64,000 nt of DNA from Gammaproteobacteria bacterium (GTDB taxonomy: Bacteria; Pseudomonadota; Gammaproteobacteria; GCA-001735895), in contig JAJDOF010000023.1 of the NCBI GenBank assembly GCA_022340305.1, positions 1-64,000 on the forward strand, written 5' to 3'. Shown piece after piece: positions 18,848 through 27,239 of the stretch (the stretch's first letter is position 1; each line of letters starts with the position of its first letter). Below the pieces are notes generated by a model. That model ran no database searches. It had not been told where the DNA came from and was given only the letters and a program-made list of their open reading frames with translations. The position numbers and the translations under genes were made by a program.

Positions 18848-19822
18848 ATGACTAAGGTAAGATCGACTGCCGCACAATCCATTCCGGTCATTGATATTTC
18901 ACCGCTGCGCGATGGCAGCAATCCGGCAGCCGTGGCACATGCGTTACTGGCAGCAAGCCGGGATCTCGGATTTATTTACATCAATGGGCATGGCATTCCC
19001 GATGAGGTTATCACCACGGCCCGAGGCTGTGCCCTCGATTTCTTCCTCAGCCCGGAGCAGGAAAAGCAGCGTTACACGATTTCCGACAAACATCGCGGCT
19101 GGTTATCACAAGGTGGCGCGAAAATGCGGGATGATCTGGCCGCTGATTTAAAAGAAAGTTTTATCTGGGGCTATCAGGACGATGCTGCAGGCACTCTTTG
19201 CGACCATGAATTGCGCGGGCCGAACCAGTGGCCCGATTTTGTGCCCGCGATGGAATCTGCTGCAATGGATTATTTTGACCACGCCGACCGGGTTGCACGC
19301 CATCTGTTACGTGGCTTTGCGCTGGGACTGAACCTGGATACGGATTTTTTTCTGCGCAACGCGGAAGTTCCCCTGAGCCGTGCCTCGTTTGTCTATTATC
19401 CGGGTCAGGCAGAATCATCGGATAAACCTGCTTTTGGCGTTGGCCCGCATACCGATTTCGGCCTGCTCACCGTGTTATGCCAGGACCATGTCGGCGGTCT
19501 TCAGGTTGAAAACTCAAGCGGTCAGTGGATCGAGGCGCCGCCCATCCCGGGTTCCCTGGTCGTCAACGTCGGTGATTTACTCGAACGCTGGACCGATGGT
19601 GCGTTTCGCTCGACTCCGCACCGCGTCATTAATTCATCAGCACAGGAGCGCCTGTCACTGGTACTGGCTTTCGATCCGAACCCGGAAACGATGATAGATG
19701 CCGCTGATATCTATGGCGACAGGCATCAGGCGAAACAGGACGCCATCAGTTGTGGTGACTATCTGGTCTGGCGTTTCGCAAAGGCCTTCTCCTATCGCAG
19801 TAAAGATGCGGATGCCTTATGA
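18848..19822 (+). CDS. 2-oxoglutarate/Fe(II) oxygenase of the isopenicillin-N-synthase type
   Basis: 324 aa from the ATG at 18848. The N-terminal DIOX_N-type region has IPVIDISPLRDG and GFIYINGHGIP. The catalytic jelly roll has the His-x-Asp pair in HTDFGLLTVL, a distal His in STPHRVIN and the 2OG-binding R-x-S in RLSLVLAF. It should hydroxylate or oxidise a small molecule. The stop overlaps the next gene by 4 bp (ATGA), indicating translational coupling to the NicX-like enzyme. Confidence 0.88.
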   Translation: MTKVRSTAAQSIPVIDISPLRDGSNPAAVAHALLAASRDLGFIYINGHGIPDEVITTARGCALDFFLSPEQEKQRYTISDKHRGWLSQGGAKMRDDLAADLKESFIWGYQDDAAGTLCDHELRGPNQWPDFVPAMESAAMDYFDHADRVARHLLRGFALGLNLDTDFFLRNAEVPLSRASFVYYPGQAESSDKPAFGVGPHTDFGLLTVLCQDHVGGLQVENSSGQWIEAPPIPGSLVVNVGDLLERWTDGAFRSTPHRVINSSAQERLSLVLAFDPNPETMIDAADIYGDRHQAKQDAISCGDYLVWRFAKAFSYRSKDADAL

Positions 19823-20895
19823 CTGATTTGCAATCAACTGACAGGGCTACCGATAACCTGTTGATTAATTGTTCCGGTTTGCACGCCGAAGACTCGCTAC
19901 TGATTGTCTACGAGGATCATGAGCTTGGCTGGTACGACGAAGCACTTGTTAAGCTTATCCTGGCTGCTGCTCGCAAAATCGGCATCAATACCTCGACTCT
20001 GGAGGTCGGCGCACCCGGGAACCATCGCAACGAAGACCTGCTCGCAGCGATGCAGTTGTCCGATTGCACGCTGTTTCTATCCCGGATTGGTGACCAGGAT
20101 CGGTTCGCAACACCTGAACCGGGTAAAAAAATTGTCATGTGTTATGTCCGTAGCGTGGATATGCTGGTTTCCAGTTTTGCAGCGACTTCTTACCAGGCCA
20201 TGGTCGAGATGAAAACGGCACTGGACCAGTTGTTTGGCCAGGCAAAACACATCGAGATACGTTGTCCGCTGGGAACTCACTGTGATTTCTGGTCTGAAGC
20301 GGGGGAAATACCTGCGCAGCATGATGTCAGTTTGCAGCGTTTTCCGATGGGGGTAATCACGCCGATCGACGCCGACAGGCTTGGCGGTCGAGTGGCATTG
20401 AGCAATTTTCTTACGCCGACCGGCTCGCGCGTCTACGAACCGGCGAACCTGGCATTAGCGGAGACCGTGTTTGCGGTCGTAGAATCGGGGCGCATCGTGA
20501 AATTCGAAGGAGCCTCGCAAGTTGTCGCCCAGGTCGTGCAACACTATCAGTCGGTGGCGCAATTGTTTGATATCGATGCGAACTATATTCACTCCTGGCA
20601 TGTCGGAATGCACCCTGGCCTGTCCTATCGTCAGTCGGCCGCAGATGATCCGGACCGTTGGTCCAACACGATTTTCAACCATCCACGAATTTTACATTTT
20701 CATACCTGTGGTGCGTATCCGCCCGGTGAAATCTGCTGGATTGTAAAAGATCCGACTATCGTGCTCGATGGTAAAACCGTCTGGAACAATGGAGTTCCGC
20801 AGTTGGAGCAGTTTGCAAGCACTCGTAACTGCCTGGAAAAATGGCCCGAACTCAAAATGCTATATACGCAGGAACCAGGGGCGATCGGAATCTGA
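19819..20895 (+). CDS. M29-peptidase-fold metalloenzyme, possibly NicX-like ring-cleaving dioxygenase or hydrolase
   Basis: 358 aa. The overall pattern (LLINCSGLHAEDSLLIVYED, later ANLALAETVFAVVESGRIVKFEG, then a His-rich C-terminal part with SWHVGMHPG and LHFHTCG) resembles the thermophilic aminopeptidase M29/NicX fold. In that fold two His and an acidic residue bind the metal. NicX cleaves 2,5-dihydroxypyridine; other members are leucyl-type aminopeptidases. I cannot decide between these. It ends the plus-strand cassette. Confidence 0.55.
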   Translation: MTDLQSTDRATDNLLINCSGLHAEDSLLIVYEDHELGWYDEALVKLILAAARKIGINTSTLEVGAPGNHRNEDLLAAMQLSDCTLFLSRIGDQDRFATPEPGKKIVMCYVRSVDMLVSSFAATSYQAMVEMKTALDQLFGQAKHIEIRCPLGTHCDFWSEAGEIPAQHDVSLQRFPMGVITPIDADRLGGRVALSNFLTPTGSRVYEPANLALAETVFAVVESGRIVKFEGASQVVAQVVQHYQSVAQLFDIDANYIHSWHVGMHPGLSYRQSAADDPDRWSNTIFNHPRILHFHTCGAYPPGEICWIVKDPTIVLDGKTVWNNGVPQLEQFASTRNCLEKWPELKMLYTQEPGAIGI

Positions 20896-21266
20896 AGCCG
20901 TTACCCGGGAAATGCCTGTATCAAGCAGCAAGGGTAATACATGCTGTTGAGTGGTAACCTGAGACGCTACAGCTGGCACAGGCGAGCGTCACTATCAGTA
21001 AAACCGGATTTTTCCTGTCGCTGTTCACTGTTCCGTATACTAGTGCCAGTATTTCCAATCAGCAAACTCGACACGACACTCGCTCGTGAAACAGTTCCTC
21101 GCCTGCCTTTCTATTGCCTGACTTCGCGCTGGCCGAGGGAAGCCGAAAAATCCTGTTCTGTTTCAATGCAAGCCTCGTCAATGGATTGTTTTTCAGGGTT
21201 AATTCCTGGGTAGTAAACAACAGAAACGTCTCTGCAGTTTCAGCAGCCAGGGTATTTGTTTCTTCT
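20896..21266. other. Stretch without a supported gene
   Basis: No frame here looks coding. A minus-strand frame from a GTG at 21274 down to 21059 gives 71 residues of no recognisable family, directly behind the decayed frame at 21267-21551. It may be part of the same degraded region. No repeat or RNA structure stood out. Confidence 0.4.
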
Positions 21267-21551
21267 TTAAACACGGGTTTTACGGGTTATCTCGACACCT
21301 TCTTCAATACTTTTTGCCACCACGTAATAGCCACTGGCCTCGTTCACGCAGGAAATTACGATTTCGTCGTTTTTACTTTGACCCACCATGTGGAAATAAC
21401 CGGCCTTAATAGGCCTGACAAATAGCTGGGCGGTTTCGCCCTTTTCAAACAGCCATTGGCCTCTACAGTGATAGTCGCCAATGGCCTGATCGCCCGCTGA
21501 TGCCAGATCCTGTTTTAACGCCTGCCACAGGGCTGCCGAAAAGCTGTGATT
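21267..21551 (-). pseudogene. 94-codon orphan reading frame without a start, unknown family
   Basis: On the minus strand the frame runs from just after a TGA (21554-21552) to a TAA at 21267 and looks coding: it contains DQAIGDYHCRGQWLFEKGE, QLFVRPIKAGYFHMVGQSK and SGYYVVAKSIEEGVEITRK. No start codon lies at its beginning. Upstream residues in another frame suggest a frameshift. It is probably the C-terminal part of a broken secreted or envelope protein. I do not recognise the family. Confidence 0.45.
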
Positions 21552-21660
21552 TCACGCGAATCCCGCTCAGCGCTTTGGCAGCGCACCACAGGGTTTTTTC
21601 GAATCTTTCGTTAACTTATTCGGTGAGATATGCGGGTTAGCGGATGACGGCAACTGCCCG

Positions 21661-22323
21661 TTATTCCTCCACCTGGTCGGCAACCCGATGATTGTGCTCG
21701 ATGTACATCACTGCGGCTTCGACGCGCGAGTGCACGCCAAGCTTGCGCAATACCGCTTTGACGTGCAGCTTTACCGTGCCATCGGAGATGCCGAGGTTGC
21801 GCGCGATCAGCTTGTTACCCTGGCCCTCGGCCATCAGCTCGAGAATTTCGCCTTCACGCGGAGTGAGCTCGCTAAACGGGCCTTTACTTTGTGAAACGGT
21901 CATGTCGCCCTTGACGAAACGCACCAATACCGATGTTAGTGGAGGCGCAACTACGGTCTTGCCGGCGTGGATATCGCGTAGCGCCGATACCAGGCCATCG
22001 GGTTCCATATCCTTGAGCAGGTAACCGCTGGCGCCCGCCTTCAGCGCATCGAGTAGATCCTGCTCGTTGGAGCTCGTGGTCAACATCACGATCGGCATTT
22101 CCATACCGATTTTCTTCAAATGTTTGAGTACGCTGATGCCGTCGATAATCGGCATGCGCTTGTCCAGCAGGACGATGTCGGGATGCATTTCCTGTGCCAG
22201 CCGAATGCCCTCGTTGCCGTCGCCGACTGCGGCCAGTACCTCGATATTGCGCCGTTGCAACAGGCTGATCAGACCCTCGCGAAACAGCATATGATCATCG
22301 ATCAACAGGATTTTCAGGCTCAT
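21661..22323 (-). CDS. NarL/FixJ-family response regulator
   Basis: 220 aa from the ATG at 22323; the frame stays open further upstream but those residues are not regulator-like. The receiver domain has acidic residues in LLIDDH, the phosphorylated Asp54 in VLLDKRMP, and Lys in GYLLKD. The LuxR-type DNA-binding domain begins LTPREGEILELMAEGQGNK (about residue 155). It is the last gene of the minus-strand run that begins with dsrA and follows its likely partner kinase and a redox protein. Its last 50 bp are repeated at 14636. Confidence 0.92.
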   Translation of the reverse strand: MSLKILLIDDHMLFREGLISLLQRRNIEVLAAVGDGNEGIRLAQEMHPDIVLLDKRMPIIDGISVLKHLKKIGMEMPIVMLTTSSNEQDLLDALKAGASGYLLKDMEPDGLVSALRDIHAGKTVVAPPLTSVLVRFVKGDMTVSQSKGPFSELTPREGEILELMAEGQGNKLIARNLGISDGTVKLHVKAVLRKLGVHSRVEAAVMYIEHNHRVADQVEE

Positions 22324-22340
22324 AGCGCTTATCCGTTCAG

Positions 22341-23795
22341 CTAGATGGTTTCGAACAGGAGCTGCCGTGCCGGAATGGCCTGGCGCTCGGCGTATTGTTC
22401 GCATTGCTCGCGCAGCGATTCACGCGCGCAGATATAGAAATCAAGTCCCGACGCTGCCGCTGGTTGCAACTGTGTGTCGAGGTGGTCGGCCAGGTTCTGC
22501 AAGGCACTGGCCGGCAGGGGCCGATAGGCGAAATTATCGAGGGCATCGTTCCATGATCTGCACAGGTTGTTGAGATAAGGTGGCGCATCGTCGTCGGTGA
22601 TCCAGAACAGGTAAATCTGCTCCGCGGTATCCAGCGCCATCGCGTGTTCGATCAAGCCCTTGATCGATGCGAAACCGATGCCTTCGGCGATAAAAACCAG
22701 CGCCCGGGGCGAATTCTCGTCGAGCACGAATGATCCGTTCGGGCCTTCAAGCATCAGGGTGTCGTTGCTGGAGGCCGCTTCGGCCAGGTACTTTGCGACT
22801 GCATCACCGGGGTTGAGCGCGATGTGAAATTGCAGGTTCATATCGTCGCAGGGACAGCTTGCGATCGGGTAAAGCGCAGAGCCGACCTGATCGACGCTGA
22901 GCGTGGCACGCTGGCCGGCGAGGAAGCGTAATCGGTTGGTGCGCGGGGTCCGCGTGCTGACGATCAAGACGTCCGCGCTGGGACGCTCAATGCGCTTCAA
23001 CCGCAGCGGAATAGTCTGCTTCGGTATATCGGCGCTGCCCTGGGCTTCATCGGCTTCGAGCACAACGTCGGAAACGGCCGTATGGCTGCATCCGAGAATG
23101 TAGCCAAGGCCTTTTTCAGCCTCGGTGAGCGCGTAATCGTGATGTCGGATCTTGCGCGTGTCACCGGATACCACGCGCATCTTACACAGGCCACAGTTGC
23201 CGTTGCTGCAGCCGTAATTGAGCGCGAGTCCACCGCGCAGGCCCGCTTCCAGAATCGAATCGGCGCCCTCGACGAAAAATTCGTGACCGCTTGGAATCAC
23301 CGTAGCCTGTGCCGTCATGACGCGTAAAAAGGTCTCGTTGATAAGGGGTTGATCTATTATATCACCGTCGGCGGCAAGCGTGGCCTCGGCTTCGTCCAGC
23401 CATTGACCTAGTGGGTGCGGTGCAGCGGAGTTGTCAGCGAGCCGGTCGATCTCCATACGCAGTTCACGCAGTAGTTTTCGGTAACCTGCAACCAGGCGCT
23501 GCTGCTGCGACAGTTCCTTGCCGAGCGCCATGACGCGTGTGCCGAGCGCGAGGTTGTCCGGTTTACGCGTGGCGGTATCCGTGTTGATGAAGCTTGCTTG
23601 CTCGATTATTTGCGCCACTCGATCGAGCATGCTCGAATCTTCGATCTGCGCATTGGGGTAAGCGTGTAACAAATCCGCCAGGAGAATTTCACCCTCAAAG
23701 GTCTGCAATAGTCCGGCTCGAATCTGCTGCTGCAAAACGCCTCGCTTGACGCCGACCAGGCGTGCTGCGCGGGACAGTGAAATTCGCCTCGCCAA
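22341..23795 (-). CDS. Fusion protein: HTH-like domain, plant-type ferredoxin, FAD/NAD(P) reductase
   Basis: 484 aa from a TTG at 23795, five bases after the kinase stop; the open frame continues upstream inside the kinase gene, so the start is uncertain. Residues 1-50 look like a MerR-type helix-turn-helix (LSRAARLVGVKRGVLQQQIR), followed by a probable coiled coil. A [2Fe-2S] ferredoxin domain follows with cysteines in YGCSNGNCGLC and GCSH. The C-terminal ~200 residues are a ferredoxin-reductase domain with a binding-site-like YPIASCP. The reductase family is that of oxygenase reductases. Lying between kinase and regulator genes, it may pass a redox signal. Confidence 0.75.
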   Translation of the reverse strand: MARRISLSRAARLVGVKRGVLQQQIRAGLLQTFEGEILLADLLHAYPNAQIEDSSMLDRVAQIIEQASFINTDTATRKPDNLALGTRVMALGKELSQQQRLVAGYRKLLRELRMEIDRLADNSAAPHPLGQWLDEAEATLAADGDIIDQPLINETFLRVMTAQATVIPSGHEFFVEGADSILEAGLRGGLALNYGCSNGNCGLCKMRVVSGDTRKIRHHDYALTEAEKGLGYILGCSHTAVSDVVLEADEAQGSADIPKQTIPLRLKRIERPSADVLIVSTRTPRTNRLRFLAGQRATLSVDQVGSALYPIASCPCDDMNLQFHIALNPGDAVAKYLAEAASSNDTLMLEGPNGSFVLDENSPRALVFIAEGIGFASIKGLIEHAMALDTAEQIYLFWITDDDAPPYLNNLCRSWNDALDNFAYRPLPASALQNLADHLDTQLQPAAASGLDFYICARESLREQCEQYAERQAIPARQLLFETI

Positions 23796-23799
23796 TGCC

Positions 23800-25422
23800 T
23801 TAACCCGTGGACTCGCGCAGTCTGTGCAGTGGCTCCACACTGAACTGCAAATGGATACGGGTGCCGTCTTCGACTTCGCTTTCGATGTCGAGCCTGGCGT
23901 CAATCTCGCGGGCACGATCATGCAGGATTTTGAGCCCCAGTTGCCGCCCGTGCTGCGATACTACCGCGTTTTCTTCAAAGCCGATTCCGTCGTCTTCGAT
24001 CAGCACGATAAATTCGCCGTCGCGGTAACTGAGCAGTATGCGCACGCCCTCGGCACGACTGTGCTTGCGGATATTGGTCAGGCACTCCTGCACGATCCGC
24101 AACACGTTGAGTTCGACGTTTTCGGAAAATTCCTGCTGTGGCCACTCGTTCTGAAAATAGATGGGGATACCCATTTCTTCCTGGGTCTGGCGGATACTTG
24201 CCTCGATCGATGGTATCAGTCCCTGTTCATCGATCGGTATGCGAAAATGTGCGATCAGTTCGCGTAACTGATCGTTGGCCTGATCGATGGTGTACTCGAT
24301 ACGTTCCATCTGGTGCCAGATACTCCTTTCGTCGTCCGCATGAAAAGATTCGTCGATGACGCGAATCTGGATGCGCAGGCTGGCGATAGTCTGGGCCAGT
24401 GAGTCGTGCAACTCGTGGGACAGGCGGGTGCGCTCCTGCATGACCAGTAGTTCACTTTCTTCTTCCAGCAGGCGAAACTTCTCCACCGCGCTGCCGAGAT
24501 GCTGACCGATACTGATCAATAACTCGCTGTAGCTGTCGAGATCGAAGCTGGCGTCATCGTGAAAAAACAGATGAATGGCGCCGAGGATATCGGCGCGATA
24601 CTGCAGCAGTATCGACAGCACCAGCAGCTCACCGGCGTCGTCGCTGCCGGGGCCAAATACCGTCTCGCTGGCCAGTCGATCGACGCGGTAGATACGCTCG
24701 AGGTCGACCTTGTCATCGGGCAAATGGATCCCCAGGAAGCGGTCGGCGCTGGCCAGAAAGGTATGGTTGATGTCGCCGAAGGCAGCGACGATGTCCTTTT
24801 TCTTCTTGCCCTTGATCTGGCGAATGATGCCGGCGCGTGCGTTCAGATTCTGGCACAGCGATTGTAATGACTTGTCGAACAGTTCGTTCAGATCGTGGGA
24901 CAGATTAATGCTGGACGCGACGTCGTAGAGTATCGCCAGCGCGCGCGATTCACGGGTAATGTGGTCGGTGTGTTTCTGCAACTGGATTTCGGTATCGCGG
25001 GACAGGTTGCCGATCATGGTGCCGAGCATATTGATATCGCGCGCCAGTTCGGCAAAGTCGCTGCCGGGCCCGAAGTCGACCCGGGCATCGAGAGTCACTC
25101 CACGCATCAATTCGGCCCAGTTGCACAGTTGTAGCAGCGGTTGCAGCAGTGCGCTCCAGATTTGCCGGAACAACAGCAGCAGCAGGGCGAATTCCAGGGC
25201 GTAGAACCACGCTGCATACTCGCGCAAACGCTGAGCAAATGGCTGATCGGGAAATACGGCGCCAACCAGGTTTAACAGCAGCAGCAACAGCAGCGCGGCG
25301 AACAGCATCAGCAACTGGAAGCGACTACTCTTCAGTAAATTGCGCTTTTCCTCGTCGACAGGCACGAACCAGGCCGTAAACAGGCTGGTTTTGCGTTGCG
25401 GTTGTGGCTTGTCGACTGGCAT
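23800..25422 (-). CDS. NarX-type sensor histidine kinase
   Basis: 540 aa. Two membrane helices (about residues 33-56 and 70-95) enclose only a short periplasmic loop. A HAMP-like linker with RDINMLGTMIGNLSRDTE, a GAF-like domain (about 165-320), the HisKA_3 phosphoacceptor in SHELHDSLAQ (His near 336) and an HATPase domain with VQECLTNIRKHS (near 450) and EDDGIGFEE follow. The tiny loop suggests sensing by the GAF domain. It follows dsrR by 86 bp, occupying the place of dsrS in A. vinosum, and should phosphorylate the NarL regulator two genes on. Confidence 0.9.
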   Translation of the reverse strand: MPVDKPQPQRKTSLFTAWFVPVDEEKRNLLKSSRFQLLMLFAALLLLLLLNLVGAVFPDQPFAQRLREYAAWFYALEFALLLLLFRQIWSALLQPLLQLCNWAELMRGVTLDARVDFGPGSDFAELARDINMLGTMIGNLSRDTEIQLQKHTDHITRESRALAILYDVASSINLSHDLNELFDKSLQSLCQNLNARAGIIRQIKGKKKKDIVAAFGDINHTFLASADRFLGIHLPDDKVDLERIYRVDRLASETVFGPGSDDAGELLVLSILLQYRADILGAIHLFFHDDASFDLDSYSELLISIGQHLGSAVEKFRLLEEESELLVMQERTRLSHELHDSLAQTIASLRIQIRVIDESFHADDERSIWHQMERIEYTIDQANDQLRELIAHFRIPIDEQGLIPSIEASIRQTQEEMGIPIYFQNEWPQQEFSENVELNVLRIVQECLTNIRKHSRAEGVRILLSYRDGEFIVLIEDDGIGFEENAVVSQHGRQLGLKILHDRAREIDARLDIESEVEDGTRIHLQFSVEPLHRLRESTG

Positions 25423-25508
25423 TGTAAGAAATCGAGGCAGCAGCCCATGGATCCGAAAACCGGCAGTATAGCGCGATTAGCGGGTCAGTGAACTGCCGTG
25501 GCCAACGA

Positions 25509-25823
25509 TCAGGTGAGCGGTGGCACGTAGGCGGGGTCGTTCGGATTGAGAAAAATGAATTCCAGCTTGCCGGGTTCGAGTTCGACATAGTCGATCGTCA
25601 TGCCGTCCGCAAGGTCTTTACTGCCGGAGGATACCACCAGGTCGACACCGTCGAAGTTGAAAAAGGTATCGCCGGGAAGTTTGTGCTCGTCAAAACCCAT
25701 GGCGTAGTGCAGGCTGCCATCTTCCAGTTTTTTTACGGCGATGCGTAACGGCACTGACTGCATGGCACCCGTAGCGGCCGAGTGGCGAATCTGTTCGAGG
25801 GCAGCGGTCGACAGGCTAATCAT
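25509..25823 (-). CDS. dsrR: DsrR, cysteine-less A-type (IscA-like) protein
   Basis: 104 aa of the HesB/IscA fold (ISLSTAALEQIRHSA; HYAMGFDE; DLVVSSGS; LEFIFLNPNDP) but with no cysteine at all, so it cannot be an iron-sulfur scaffold. This is the hallmark of DsrR, which in A. vinosum affects expression or stability of Dsr proteins rather than building clusters. The gene lies 8 bp after dsrN, in the canonical place. Confidence 0.88.
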   Translation of the reverse strand: MISLSTAALEQIRHSAATGAMQSVPLRIAVKKLEDGSLHYAMGFDEHKLPGDTFFNFDGVDLVVSSGSKDLADGMTIDYVELEPGKLEFIFLNPNDPAYVPPLT

Positions 25824-25831
25824 TTCTGTAC

Positions 25832-27238
25832 CTACAGCGCATTGGCAATAGTCTCCGCGTTGTTGATCTTGTGTGATTGGACGAACTGCAGAAAACGTTT
25901 AACCCAGGGAGTAGCCGAGGTATTACGCAAGTGGGTATAAGACGCGAGCAGGTTGCGATGGATATATCCGTCTTGCTGCTGTTGAATCCCGGTACCCCGC
26001 AGCACGCGATGCGCGAACCTGGCATCCCCGGGTAAACCCTGCAGGGACGAATAATGAAATTCGTGTGCCTGCAGTGAGGTTGACGCGCCCGGTAGCGATG
26101 GCCAGGGATGCGCCTGCGGGTTTTCGTCGAGCACCACGTAACCTCGACCCTGGGGGCGTTCATGCATGACGGCCTGTGCCGGCAAGACGCCCACCATGTC
26201 ATGGCTTGCACCATTCCAGTTTAACGATTGCGCCAGGTACATCAGGCCGCCACATTCCGCGTAGGTGGGTAGCCCGGCCTCTATGGCGCTACGGATCGCT
26301 TCGCGCAGGCTGCGATTGGCCGATAATGCAGCCGCGTGGCGCTCGGGAAAACCACCCCCGATGAACAGCCCGTGGATGTCAGGCAGCGATTGCCGATGCA
26401 AGGTGTCGATCTCGACCAGCTCGGCACCGGCCAGGCGCATCGCTTCCAGGTCGCCGGGATAGTAAAAGCCGAAGGCGCGATCGCGCGCGATGCCGATGCG
26501 CAGTCCGTTGAACTCGGGCTTGTGCTGCAATGGTAAAGTTGCCGGGGTTACGCGTGATTCCTGTTGAGCGATCTGCAGCAGGCGATCCACATCGACGTTA
26601 TCGGCAAACGCTGCTGCAAGCGACGCGATCTTGCGTTTTGCTGCCAGGTCTTCGTATCCGGGAATCAGGCCCAGGTGGCGCTCGCTGAGTTCCATGGCGG
26701 GATCGTTTTCGAGTGCTCCAAGGAAAGGAATATCGGTGTAGGCTTCGACCGCGGCGCGCAGTTTGGCTTCGTGACGCTTGCCGCCGGTGCGGTTGGCGAT
26801 GACGCCCGCGATATTGACGTCCTGATCGAACACCTGGTAGCCGATCAACAGCGGAGCGATGCCGCGCATGGTACCGCGCGCATCGACTACCATGATCACC
26901 GGGTTACCGAGCGCTTTAGCGAGCGCGGCGTTGCTATTGCTACCGTCCAGGTCGAGTCCGTCGTGCAACCCCTTGTTACCCTCGATCACGCAGATGTCGG
27001 CGCCCTGGCGACGATGACAGTAATCGTCGATGGTTTCCTGGCGACCGGCAACGTAAAAGTCGAGGTTGTAGCATGGTTTACCGGCGGCGAGCCCGAGCCA
27101 GACAGGATCGATGTAATCGGGGCCCTTTTTGAATGGCTGTACCTCCAGCCCGCGCGCCCTGAGCGCGGCGCAGACGCCGATGCTCAGAGTGGTCTTGCCC
27201 GAAGACTTGTGCGCGGCAGAAAAGAATAGCGATGCCAT
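25832..27238 (-). CDS. dsrN: DsrN, glutamine-dependent siroheme amidase (CobB/CbiA family)
   Basis: 468 aa from the ATG at 27238, two bases after the dsrP stop. The N-terminal dethiobiotin-synthase-like domain has a P-loop variant SSGKTTLS, and the C-terminal glutamine amidotransferase domain has a catalytic Cys in TYAECGGLMYL. By sequence it is a cobyrinic acid a,c-diamide synthase. The dsr setting argues for the DsrN role, making siroheme amide for DsrAB. Confidence 0.92.
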   Translation of the reverse strand: MASLFFSAAHKSSGKTTLSIGVCAALRARGLEVQPFKKGPDYIDPVWLGLAAGKPCYNLDFYVAGRQETIDDYCHRRQGADICVIEGNKGLHDGLDLDGSNSNAALAKALGNPVIMVVDARGTMRGIAPLLIGYQVFDQDVNIAGVIANRTGGKRHEAKLRAAVEAYTDIPFLGALENDPAMELSERHLGLIPGYEDLAAKRKIASLAAAFADNVDVDRLLQIAQQESRVTPATLPLQHKPEFNGLRIGIARDRAFGFYYPGDLEAMRLAGAELVEIDTLHRQSLPDIHGLFIGGGFPERHAAALSANRSLREAIRSAIEAGLPTYAECGGLMYLAQSLNWNGASHDMVGVLPAQAVMHERPQGRGYVVLDENPQAHPWPSLPGASTSLQAHEFHYSSLQGLPGDARFAHRVLRGTGIQQQQDGYIHRNLLASYTHLRNTSATPWVKRFLQFVQSHKINNAETIANAL

Positions 27239-27239
27239 C

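Noticed and set aside
25509-25823. IscA/HesB iron-sulfur scaffold
   Set aside because: No cysteine in the whole protein; this and the position identify DsrR.
25832-27238. Cobalamin biosynthesis gene (cobyrinic acid a,c-diamide synthase)
   Set aside because: The sequence family is the same, but its place between dsrP and dsrR fits DsrN, which amidates siroheme.
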